DNA from: Pezicula radicicola
Taxonomy: Eukaryota; Ascomycota; Leotiomycetes; Helotiales; Dermateaceae
Reading direction: 5' to 3'
DNA length: 64,000 bases
Assembly: GCA_003008705.1 (NCBI GenBank)
Contig: PDUO01000059.1
Location: 204,939-268,938, forward strand
The translations under genes were made by a program, and so were the position numbers. Of the stretch, positions 1 through 10,595 are shown one piece after another; the stretch's first letter is position 1; each line of letters opens with the position of its first letter. The notes beneath the pieces were generated by a model, which saw nothing but the letters and a program-made list of their open reading frames with translations, made no database searches and was not told the origin of the DNA.

Positions 1-180
1 ACCAACTCCCTCCGCAACTGATATATATCTGGCGTTTGGTGGTACTAGGCCTGGTCGGATATTTCTACTAGTTATAAGGTATCTAAAATGTAGGACCGGA
101 ATGTAGGAATCTAGGAACTATATGACTGGTAGAAATTTAATTACTGCCTTAATCCTACATTCTGGAACCTCAGAATTATG

Positions 181-485
181 CGTTCTGTTGGTAGAAATCT
201 AATGGTAGAATTCTATTGACAGAACTCTACTAGTTGACACAGTTCCATGTGTTCGAGAGTTAACGTGCCTTGTATTGACGAAGAGGTTGTTCAGGGAGCA
301 GAGTTCCAGCCCCTGAGCGAGAAGATATAGCTATCGTCAAACCCTCATACCAGTACAGGGTCACGTTGGAGGATTTCCGAGAATCCTACGCAAGCGTTCT
401 GTCGTTCTGTTGGTGGAAATCTACTAGTAGAATTCTACTGATATAACACTACCAGTACAGCATCCCGTGGGAGGATTCCCAGAAG
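181..485. repeat. Diverged direct duplication
   Basis: Two related blocks lie head to tail. The first starts at 181 (cgttctgttggtagaaatct) and the second at 403 (cgttctgttggtggaaatct). Each is followed by a region built on agaattct and then, in the same order, by a related segment (about 347-380 and 450-482) that reads accagtacag, then a GGAGGATT core. A partial further copy of the ggtagaaat motif is near 129. The blocks differ by substitutions and by a deletion in the second copy. I see no coding potential. It looks like old subtelomeric duplication or transposon debris. Confidence 0.6.
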
Positions 486-812
486 TACCGTATTAATTGG
501 TTTATAAGATGACATCTTAATAGTAGTTTGTTTCTGTATTTTTGACCTTAGGACTATATCTTATATACAGATAATGTCTTATTAGCCTGCTTAAGGCCTA
601 ACTACGACCCCTCTAAAGCCCTAAGCAAATATTATTCCACTATTTGTATTAACTATTCGTAGGCTCTTTAGGGTAGGAATAGGAGGAAGCTTTGGTGAAA
701 AGATGACATCTTATAAGTAATTTAGGAATACTTTGACAGTTTTAGACTATATCTTATAAGGTGATAGTTCCTTATTAATAATGATATCTTATAAACCAAT
801 TAATACGGTACT
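484..812. mobile_element. MITE-like element with 27-bp terminal inverted repeats
   Basis: Positions 484-510 and 786-812 are perfect reverse complements over 27 bp; the left arm begins agtaccgtattaattggttt. TA dinucleotides sit at 486-487 and 809-810, as expected if a TA target was duplicated, which is typical of Tc1/mariner-type insertions. The element is about 325 bp and has no open reading frame, so it would be non-autonomous. Inside it, a segment with aagatgacatctta and actatatctta occurs twice (about 506-555 and 701-760), an internal duplication. The class is inferred from structure only. Confidence 0.75.
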
Positions 813-1808
813 CGCTCTGGTGATCTCGGGGTCCTCCGCTCACCCCTACGGTATCGGCACGAAGACTGAACGGGTCCTCCTGCGGCCCGGCGCATAATGC
901 AACTGGCTTGAGAATGATATCGGGCGAACTCAAGCCGTTAAGAAAAGCGTATCATTGAGGGTTGTGGTGGGGACGTGGCGAGCCATGAAAGGTCAGCCTT
1001 GCTCCGGCTTGCATTTCCAGTCACACCCTGAATGCGAACATGAGGTGATCACTGAGGCTAACCGATCTCCCTCTCCAACATTCCGACACTTATAATGCAT
1101 ATAAGGTGGGTGGACGGCAAATAGGAGCTCTCGCTGCTAGCGAGCACCGCCTAACAAACGACACACTCTCTAGTCACCATGGCTTCGCTGGATACTAACC
1201 AACTGCGACTGGTATTGAATGTCAGGCTTGGGTTCCCGAGTGGCATTTCAGTCTCCTTCTGGTTGTTGCCGCAGCTCAAGCTCGATTCACAGTGGACGCT
1301 GACATGTGAGATCCAATTCATTTCAGTGTGCACACAACGCAACGCGACCCCGCAATCGAAGCCTCAGCTATTGTTTGGCCAAGGTGATATGCTCCAAAAG
1401 AGCTGGAGCCTCACTATCATCGACACGTATGCTATCTAGAGATATGGTTGCGGTGGCAGTTGTCAAATTTCTCACTTAGAAAAATGCCATTGGGTACGCA
1501 TTCGTGGGATGCATAGCCGTTCCACCCGAGTTCTCTGGTGCAGAGGTATAATTATGCAGGATTGGGTTCTTCCTATGTGCCCGAGGGAAAACAGCAGACT
1601 TGTACAAATCATACAAATTATACCAACTGCTCTTTCGAACGCAATTTCATGTCAACTTAGTCAAACTAAGCAATTCTCAGACTCATCGTAAGGGCAACAC
1701 TATCTCTTCCAACCATTTACCTCCTGATCTCCACAGTCTAATCAATCAATTGAACGTGAACGTGCTGATACGAATATAGCTCACATAATACTCTGTCGAC
1801 AATCAAAC
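813..1808. other. Intergenic, no supported gene
   Basis: About 1 kb upstream of the first gene. Two short overlapping reading frames on opposite strands (1179-1439 and 1151-1342) show no recognisable family, signal peptide or splice continuation, so I do not call either. The last 100 bases probably hold the promoter and 5' UTR of the coiled-coil gene. Confidence 0.5.
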
Positions 1809-3587
1809 ATGAGTGCGGGCAACAGCACAAATGGATCTTCTAAAGCTCCTGCTAAACCAAAGCATTCGTCTCAATTGAAAGAGTTTCTAGCTCTTGGAAA
1901 AAAGATCTTCCAGGATAAGGAGGTCAGCGATTACGACCAGCTTCTCGACAATAAGAGAGATCTAGAACAACAACTGCAGTTGAAGAGTCAAGAATTGAAC
2001 GAAAAAGTGGCCGAGCTTTTCGCACTTCAATCAGCCAAGACGAAGGAGATAGACTCGCTTCGGTCGAGCACGGACATGAAGATTTTAGAACTTGAGTCCA
2101 AGAAAAAGACGCTGTTTGAAGAATTTGAGAACAGGTACAAATCCTGGGATACCGGGACGAACAAGCAAAAAAATCTTGAGGGTCAGGTATCTCAACTGAA
2201 GCTGAAGCTTACACAAGCAAATGAGAGAGCGGGATCTTCTGAGGCCAGAAATGAAAGCTTAGAGGCTCAGTTGTTTGCTCACCAGAATTCCTTACAAGAG
2301 ACGAATAATGAACTGAAAACGACCAAGAAAGAGCTGAGCTCGAAGGACAGAGAGTTGAAAGGGACGGTGAAGGATCTCGAATCCGCTCAGGTTGAATTGG
2401 AATCACTAAGGAGTCATCTGGGGTTAGAGTACCCGACTGAGGAATATCTGTGAGTAATTAGACTCTCGATGCAATGAGTGGTTGTTCTAACACGGTCATA
2501 GAGCCACCAATTTTCGGGCTTTGGCTGTCGAATGCCATATGATCGCAAAGAGATTCTTTCGCACCCAACTACCACAGGAATTCGTTTCGGTACATTACGT
2601 AAAAACATTCGCATCTTTTCTTCCATGCTAACTAGTGTGTAGAATGACTTCTGGAAGGATCTGGAAAACTCCGGATTTATTAAGGTTGTTCCTAAAAAGA
2701 CCCCCTTGTCCAACTCCATTGCGTCTCAGTGCCTCCGCATGGCGACGGCAGAGAAAGTCATAGCGGAGAAGCTGTACACGGGTATTTTTAGAGAATACTA
2801 TCTCCCTGAATCGAGTCCTGCTCGAGACATCATAAACGATGTATTGAAGCAACTTATCAAAAGCAACCCCCGCAAAGAGGCTATTTTCCGTCTGCAATTG
2901 CTTGCTGCGTACGAGCCCGACGAGCAAACCTATGTTCATCACCTCGTGGAATCTATAGTAGAGGAAGTTGTCACACTCTTTGATCCATTGCTTTTTGGTC
3001 CGGGTGCCCAAGAAAGTTTTCAGGCTGCTTTGAGGGAACTCTTCGACAAAGCCGTACAGCTGTGGAAGTGTGTTCAGAGAAGCGCGACGAAGGGGTCGGT
3101 TTTAAATGATCCAGAACAGAAGGGCTTCAACAGTATCCAGGAACAGGATTGGGAAGTGAATGAAGAGTATGACAATGCGGTGAAGTTGGCTCCCGAGCAG
3201 ACAGTGAAAATTCCCGACCAGAGTGAACCTGTCATTTCCCTATTCCCTCGGGTTTTTATTGGCGCACGTGTGGTATATTGCGGCTGTGCCCTTTGGTCTG
3301 ATCAGAGCGCTGTTGTGGCTGCAAATATCGAGTTCAGTCAAATGAACTCCCGCAACTCCGCTCAGGGTTGTGGAGTACCAGGACGACGGAATAGCAATAG
3401 GTGGAGGCTGAGCTCTAGCGGCTCATCAAGCCTGGTGAGGAGGGCGGAAGATCTGTCAACATCGCCACGAAGTCCATCAGGAAATCCATCTTTTTTAGAG
3501 CATGCGAACAGTCGTACCAACAGTTGGAAGATGCCCCTTCCCGAAGCACGGTCAGGAGAACTCGGTGGGAACGCGGGCGGAGGATAA
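1809..3587 (+). CDS. Coiled-coil protein of unknown function, 557 aa
   Basis: Three exons: 1809-2449, 2502-2589, 2643-3587. Introns of 52 and 53 bp have GTGAGT and GTACAT donors; the second has a GCTAAC branch motif. The joins keep one frame for 557 residues. Residues about 20-205 are rich in K, E, Q and L with a heptad-like pattern, predicting a long coiled coil. The middle part (about 215-450) looks like a folded helical domain. Around residue 455 there is a short segment, LFPRVFIGARVVYCGCALWS, that I associate from memory with uncharacterised fungal proteins, then a basic Ser/Arg-rich tail. There is no signal peptide or membrane segment. I know no function; a structural or cytoskeletal role is only a guess. 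Confidence 0.8.
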
Positions 3588-4269
3588 TCAAACTTTTCAA
3601 GGGTGGAAAATCCAAGCAAAATTGTATTCATGAGTAGGCAGGTTTTTCTGGTAGTCAATGACAAGTATGAAATGTATGACGCTTAATTTCCCGTATAACC
3701 ATAACAATACAAAAGGTATGGCAATCGCAGGCCACAGGAGCCGCGAGTGTGACACAGTACTCGTACCCGATTTGAGAAAGAAGGTTGGTTTGGATTTAAG
3801 GGGGTTATTAAAGTGTTATTTCATTGCGGGTATACACGTATACTTTACAGCTCTAGCTTAATCCGTCCGCTCAGAGCACTACGGCCCACCATGTGCATCT
3901 CCTTGCAAATGCATATTTTCTTTGCTTAAAGAATTTGTAAGGTGGTTGTAGGAACAAAGTACTACTCTCGGAATTCTCCCTTCGTTCCCACAAAGTAGAG
4001 TCACAGCAGGATGTCCAGGCGATGAGAGTATTGTCGCTGTCAAGCTTCCCTGTACAAAGATTGACCACAGAATATTTTGCTTGTAGTCATAGCAACCTGG
4101 CCTTGAAGACTTAAGACGTTTACAATCAGCCACTTGCTCCCTTCAATACTGCATACCTAGCACGGTCATCAATATTCTCCACTAGGAGTACGTGACCTCA
4201 TATAAACGCTAATGCACTAAGGCTTCGCTTGAAGCCACCAAAAACATCGAATCTTGTGCTCGAGTACAA
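3588..4269. other. Convergent intergenic spacer
   Basis: Lies between the 3' ends of the coiled-coil gene (+) and the lipase gene (-). It should contain both 3' UTRs. Short reading frames on both strands (for example 3658-3861) have no family signature. Confidence 0.5.
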
Positions 4270-6011
4270 CTAAAGCTCAGCATTCGGGATTTTGCTTTCG
4301 CTCGTCGTGCGCGGAATCTCAGAGGGGTCCGTTAATTTCTCGAGAGCATACGTAGTCTGGGATGCTGTCACCAGTCGAGGAGCTCCAGAGGCCTCGACAG
4401 TTGTACTTGTGCTGGTTGTTTTATCTTTGCACCCAAACCACCCAGGCGTTTGACAAGTTGTGGTAGTTATGGTCATGGTAGTAGAAGTTGAGCTGGCAGA
4501 AGTCATAGAAGTTTTCTCGTCCCGGCAGCCCCACCACCCAGGGGTTTCGCACGTCGAAGTTCTTGTGCGACTCTTAGTCGGGACCAAAGTTGAAGTTGAA
4601 GAACTCGAGGTAGCTGGGAGCGAGCTGTTGCTCTCATAGAACTTCCAGTTGTAACAGTCGACGCACTCGTCATCAACAATGCACTCAGGAAGTCGGTCAT
4701 ACTTCCTCAGGACATCCTTGATGACATCTCGGATCCCATGTGTCAGTACGCTGACCCTCCAGCCAAGATCCATGACCGTATCATATGTGCACCTCAGGCC
4801 GCTGTGACATTGACTCTCAAAAGCATATCCGTACCAACTGCAGGTCGCAGATGCGCCACTACAGGATCCCATGAACAGAGGGTCAGCAGTATGCCCAAAA
4901 TGAAATACCTGGGTTTGAGCACGCGCGTGAGAGCTAGGCGGCGAACTCGGTGGTACAGGAAGACCAAGACGAGACGCTGCGAGGGCATCAGGTGGAGCTT
5001 CGAATGTGATTGTCGGCAAACCGAAGGTCAATCCAAGGAGGCTACTAACCGCACCACCGAGGGAGTGCCCCGTCAACCAGACGTCTGCCTTGGGATATAT
5101 GTCAGTTATATTCGAGTAAAGATATCGAGCCGCTTTGTAATATCGGTGTTCTTCCAGCAAGGTCTCTCTCAAGCATGTTTGATTACATCCGTATGTTGAA
5201 GTAGCACAGTCGCAGACCCGTCGCCATGTCCATTGGCCCTGTTGAGCACAACAACAACTGAAGAAGAGATTATCGTTCTCCTTATCGGCAGTTGTAGTCT
5301 CTTCGCCATCATACAAGGCCCTTGATGTTCCCTTGATTGCAATCACGATTGTAGAGTTCAACTTGTCGGCAAATACGTGACCGCGTATACCATTGGCTTC
5401 CCATCCAAAGTCCAAACTTGTATTCAACCCAAAGTGACTATCGAGGTCCTCCCAATCCTTTGTTCCTGGGACTAGCGTGTATGCATTTGCTGCCATGAGT
5501 GCGAAATTGATGATTGTATCGCGGTCGGTGACATTTGGTCCCTTGATGTGATCAACGACCCATGAATGCGCGCCAAATGCTGCATTCCATCTGCTAGCCC
5601 AGTATGCAGGGTCTCTCCGTGCTTGCTCAAGAGCTGACTCGATGAATGAGGGGCGACGGTCCAAGAGGCGGTTTATGGTCATCGACTGTCTTTGGATCTG
5701 CAGAGGTGGGAGCAATCCATGAGTGCCTTCTTCATCCGGAGCCCATATCTCGCCTTGTGGTGGGATCGTTCGTTGGAGAAGTTTCCTGTGCAGAGGATCG
5801 ATTCCTTGATGGAATATGTGGCGAAGGGTCTGCAGTGAGACAGGTCAGTATAATTGCAACACCTGGTTAGTGGAATGCATACGAAGAGGCTATTGCCATT
5901 ATCTTCTGTCTTGGTTAGTTCGGTACCACTCGTAGCTGTAAGAAGGGCGAGCCATAGAAGGATGGGGCAAATTCGCATAAAGCTGTAGTGACTCGGAACT
6001 TTGAAGGACAT
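4270..6011 (-). CDS. ATG15: Atg15-like class 3 lipase, 562 aa
   Basis: Two exons: 6011-5883 and 5829-4270, with a 53-bp intron (GTATGC...CTGCAG). Joining them restores the Atg15-type sequence SLFTLRHIFHQG, which supports the splice. Residues about 8-30 form one hydrophobic signal-anchor segment. The lipase nucleophile motif GHSLGG lies at about 297-302 (Ser 299), and the surrounding cysteine-rich stretch FFSCCCAQQGQWTWRRVCDC is typical of the family. Atg15 is the vacuolar phospholipase that breaks down autophagic-body membranes in fungi. The C-terminal 130 residues are Ser/Thr-rich and carry two copies of a C-[EQ]-TPGW-[WF]-GC-[RK]-D module. Full length, no breaks. It could be the single-copy ATG15 or a subtelomeric paralogue; the window cannot tell. 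Confidence 0.85.
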
Positions 6012-6462
6012 CTTTAGGCGTATCCCAACTCCATCCTTCTTCGTATGCGTAGGATGGAGAAAGTCAAAGAGCTATAAGTATATCATTGAGATTACAAGAG
6101 CTGTACGGAGGTACAGCGTCCAGGGTAAGCATCAGCCGCCCAAAGAATAGCCTGCCCACAAAGCGGCCGGCGCTTAGTAAGCAAGCAGTTCATGAGAAGG
6201 TTACTCTCTTTTCCATCGTCGACTAAGTTAAACTACACCGACCTAGATAGTGTCTGCAACTACTGATACTCAAGAGAGGATCCAACAATCTTGGTTCATG
6301 GGAGTTAGTCTAATCTCGTGAGTAGTATGGTAAGTGGCTGCCTCTGCTTCACCTGTTACTAGTGGGCAATAAACAGTAGCTAATGGGATATTATTCAAAG
6401 ACCGTAAGACCGGAGACGTCCCCGTACACTGCAGTAGCAATGCAGATCTAAATATTCACTCT
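6012..6462. other. Intergenic spacer
   Basis: Promoter side of the lipase gene (-) and 3' flank of the dioxygenase gene (-). Nothing coding is seen. It should hold the lipase 5' UTR and promoter. Confidence 0.5.
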
Positions 6463-7727
6463 TTAAAGTCCTAAAGCTTCCCTCCTTCCTTTACTCGTCA
6501 AATCCAAGTAAGGAGCCTCTCCTAACGAGCACACTCTATCACCAGCTCTGGCAGCCTCATAGTCGTATGTTGCACAGTGCCAGTTACTCCTGTTGTCCCA
6601 AATGGCAAGGTCGTTCTTTCTCCACTTAAACCTGACTTGGGCGTCATGGTTTTGAGTGACAAGGTTTATTAGATAGTTGAGGAGCATGTCGGACTCATCG
6701 CGAGTAACCCCATTGATGCGTTTAGTGAACCCTTTATTGACAAAGACCGACTTCCATCCAGTCACAGCTGGAAGCTTTCAGTTAGTGAGACAATCGACGA
6801 AAGATTCCTTGTTTTGCTTACGATTCGTTCTAATCACTGGGTGGATGGCTTGAAGTGACGAGCCTTGGTTCAGTGGGGAGCCTCGAATGCCATCTCTCAG
6901 AGGATTTCCTAGACGCTCTGCCTCCTCGAGGAAGAACTTGGCATCGTGTGTTGCTGTCAACCCTTCGAGGAATTTCTGCATATTTGGGGAGAGTCTGTCG
7001 TATATTTCGTACCCCGATGCCCAGAGCTATACCACATCAACACCAACTCGTTCGCCAGAGGAGCTCACTTATGGGGGACTTACAGTATCCCCACCTGTCG
7101 CGGGAAGTGTGTGGATTTTAAGCATTGCATAGTCGGACGGAACGGGCTCAAAGGTGATATCTGAATGCCATCCAGCACTAGCAAAGCGGCTGACATCACT
7201 TAATTGATGGGTCAGTCCACCTCCTTTCTTCTGTTTCTCACTGCTGATTACACTTATTTGATCCCCAAGCTCGCTTCCAGCTTCAGTCAAGGGATGTATG
7301 TGAAGACCCGACGACTCTGGCTAGAATAAAGTCAGTGTATGACTTAGCTGGAAATGACGATCGCTTACAGTTCCAGCAGCAGTAGTGATTCTTTCACAAA
7401 GTTCTTTCATCTGCTGTGTCGAAATATCCTGGTTTCGCAAGAATACGACACCACGCTCGGAAACTAGAAAATACCAATAAGCTCGAAACGATGAAACCTC
7501 ATCAAGTACAACATACTTGTCACTGCAAGATCTTTGATGAGCTGCTCGTCGGCTGTAAGGAGGTCTACTACTTGTAGATCCTCAAACTCACGACCAATCA
7601 CAGGAGTGAGATCATTGTATTTGAATTTGTCGAGCGAGCCCGAGTTTACCATAGGCATAAGGCACTGAGTACGAGCTAGGTCATTACCACCCCGAATGGT
7701 GGACTCAATGTAGTCTGCGGAGGGCAT
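6463..7727 (-). CDS. TauD/TfdA-family 2-oxoglutarate dioxygenase, 350 aa
   Basis: Five exons: 7727-7517, 7463-7369, 7320-7084, 7026-6822, 6767-6463. Introns are 48-57 bp and phases agree throughout. The Fe(II) ligands of this family appear as H-x-D in GWHSDITFE and a distal His in NRSNWHCATYDY; the RAGDRV arginine would bind the 2-oxoglutarate carboxylate. Length and the HPVIRTNPVTGWKS block match fungal alpha-ketoglutarate-dependent sulfonate dioxygenases (Jlp1/TauD group), which release sulfite from alkyl sulfonates; other members act on herbicides or amino acids. The gene is divergent from an anion-permease-like transporter 709 bp away, consistent with shared regulation. The substrate is inferred, not shown. 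Confidence 0.88.
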
Positions 7728-8436
7728 GGTGGTTCAGGTTCTGAAGTTATGATTGGCTTGATTGGTTCTTGTATAGCATGAAAGTTACGGCAGAGCTCAA
7801 ATGCTGACTTTGTCTAAGTACTTGAGAGGTAAGTAGCCGACTACAACAACAACAACCTTGAAGTATGGCGTGCTTCGGGCCTCTAAATTCGTGATTTGGG
7901 CTGGCTATTTATCTTGCAGAAGCTGCTCCGAAAATCTGGGGAAGCGAGCAGAGAAACGGAGTGCAAATGGCCTTATTTTTTTTTTAAAGAACATTCGTGT
8001 ATGCGTGTTACGACGACGCAGCAACTGGTGAAGCATTGGACCGATTGTGCCTCCGAAGAAAATGGTGCCATCGGGTGCAGTGCAGAAAGATGATTTCCAA
8101 GCTCACCGGAGAAAATCTCGGAGGCTGAGCAAATAGGAATACAACCAAAGATACGGGCTTAGCGTACCCCGCAAACTCTCTGGGAGCCACTCTTACCATT
8201 TCTTGGCCAATATCCGAAGCTATGGGCACCCCTGTTCTGCTTGCTTTGGTCTACGCGTTGACCTCGGAGCAAAATAATTTTGAGATGGAATCCAGAAGTC
8301 TTCTTATTATTATAAGGAGGACTTGGTTGTTCCTCGAGTTCTCCAATTGGAGTGCTCAGCTACTAACTTATCTCTGTCCACATTACGTCTAGCTTTGTCC
8401 TTGAAGCACTGCAGGTCTGCAGTTTTGCTCCTCAAT
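7728..8436. promoter_or_regulatory. Divergent promoter region, dioxygenase / transporter
   Basis: 709 bp separate the start codons of the TauD-like gene (-) and the MFS gene (+). No convincing reading frame is present. Both promoters must lie here, so the pair may be co-regulated. I recognise no specific operator. Confidence 0.45.
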
Positions 8437-10140
8437 ATGGACAAAGACATTGCCGATTTGCGACGAAAAGTTTCCAGCACCAATGATGTTGCTACCTCTC
8501 ACCATTCAGTAGCACAAGTTGGTCGCGAGCATTTGTCAGATGCCCTTCCCCCCCACGAGAGCTACGAAGGACGACATCGCTTTGACCCAGGAGCGACATG
8601 GACTGAGCAAGAAGAACGAAGAGTTGTACGGAAGACCGACTTGTACCTCCTGTCATGGATATGTGTTATGGTATACTAGTATATGCCCTCTTTTTGGTTA
8701 TCAAGACTAATAGATCCCACAGTTCTTCGGATTGCAACTCGATCGTGGAAATTTATCAAATGCCACAGCGGACAACCTCTTAAAAGATCTCGGTCTGAGC
8801 ACTGACGATTACAACAACGGGACAACCATTCAGCTTCTTGCTTTCCTGACAGCCGAATTTCCTGTTCAATTTCTCACCAAACGTTATGGTTTCAAATATG
8901 TCCTGCCAACTATGATGATGCTGTGGGGGACGGTGTCTTGGGCTCAAGCATGGATGACAAATAGAACCTCTTTTTACATCACGCGAGCCCTCATCGGTGC
9001 ATGTGAAGGTGGATTTATCCCTGGAACCATTTTGTTCGCGACGTACTTTTACAAGTCGAAAGAACTTTCCGTCCGTCTTGCTGCTTTTTGGTCAACTCTC
9101 AATGTTGCTAGAGTCATTTCTGCCCTTCTGGCCGCCGGCATACTCGAGATGCGTGGAATTGGGGGTAAGCCCGGATGGTTTTGGCTGTTTTTGCTCGAGG
9201 GCCTCTTAACATTTTTGCTTGGTGTTATTAGCTTTCTATGGCTTCCCGTGTCTCCAACAGAGACCAAGGGTGTTATATTCCGCAAATCGTGGTATACCGA
9301 GCGAGAAGAAGTCATCATGATCAACCGAATTCTGAGGGACGATCCTGCCAAAGGACTTACTGCTCTTAAAGAGCCAGCAACCTGGAAGGATATAAAAAAT
9401 GCCTGGAGTGACTCTTCGATGTGGGGACTGTACTTCATCGGATTGGTGGCATACATTCCTGCAACTCCTGTTCAGTCATACCTCACTCTTACTCTCAAGC
9501 GCATTGGCTTCTCAACCTTTGATTCGAATATGCTTACGATTCCTTCGGCCGTATTACAGATAATCACAATGCTTTCACTTTCATACAGCAGTGACTTCTT
9601 TAACGAAAGGACATTCCATTGCATATTTGGAGAGTTCTGGATTCTGCCCATCCTTGCTGCACTCATTACCTTGCCCGATGGAGGTCGGGATTGGGGCCGC
9701 TTTTCTATGATCACTCTTATCTCTGGATGTAAGAAAAGTGTGATCTTTTTTCAATCTACAACTGCTGACCATAACTAGATCCATACTTTCATCCCATTGT
9801 ATCATCTTGGATATCCGAGAACACATTTGACGTCAAAAAGCGAGCAATTACTGCAGCCACATACAACGTCATTGTCCAAATCGGCTCCTTGATCGGCTCC
9901 CAAATTTATCGTTCTTACGACTCCCCATACTATCATCAAGGAAACAAAGTTCTAATCTCCATCTGCGCACTCGCCCTTGTCACCTTCGTTGTGCAAGGTT
10001 GGTATCTAAGGCACTTGAACAAGAAAAAGGAGGAGGCTTGGAATGTTATGTCAGTTGAGGAGCGGTCTGCTTATCAGAATGACAAAGAGGCGCGAGAAAC
10101 AGACGGTAACAAACGTCTCGATTTCCGGTTCAAGTATTAA
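8437..10140 (+). CDS. MFS transporter, Dal5/allantoate-permease family, 533 aa
   Basis: Three exons: 8437-8670, 8723-9728, 9779-10140; introns of 52 and 50 bp. The start at 8437 was chosen because it gives MDKDIADLRR and a normal cytoplasmic N-terminus; the open frame runs further upstream but without family similarity. Family marks: FGLQLDRGNLSNA after helix 1, RALIGACEGGFIPG around helix 4, and LPVSPTETK before the central loop. About 12 membrane segments, full length for the ACS (anion:cation symporter) family, which imports organic acids and anions such as allantoate, nicotinate and sulfonates. Head-to-head with the TauD-like gene, which suggests it imports that enzyme's substrate. Confidence 0.88.
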
Positions 10141-10595
10141 GCTATGAATGTCAAGCTTAGTGATTACTTTAAGTTTCAGCAACGAATCATTTTGGAAGAA
10201 ACTTAGTGCGTCACATAGCCATACACTTTGTACAAATGTGTTGATCAAGCTATTCCAAAGAACTTTCCCAGCCCAAAAGGAATACTTAAAAATGAGTCCC
10301 AAAAGTCTTATTTTCATTCGAACTGCTTCATATTAGCCAGGAGACCGGCGTACAGAGATAAATCAAGACTTAGCGACCCCTTTTAAGCGACGGCCACGAG
10401 TCACGACTCACGGCCGCGGCGCTTTCAGAACCCAAGTACCTAGAACCCCGCAATCAAGCCGACCCGGCTTCACTGAACATACCCCTGTAAGCACGACATT
10501 GAAGAGTACAATTACGTGACGATGTCCCTCCGACTCGACTTCCGAAAATAATTCCGGAGTATCATGACGGCGAACATGTGAGAAACCGCTCCATA
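10141..10595. other. Intergenic spacer
   Basis: 3' flank of the transporter and promoter of the next regulator. Short reading frames here have no recognisable content. Confidence 0.45.

Noticed and set aside
1179..1439. 86-codon plus-strand frame
   Set aside because: Overlaps an opposite frame of similar quality; no domain, signal peptide or splice extension.
4738..5199. 153-codon plus-strand frame
   Set aside because: Antisense shadow within the lipase gene.
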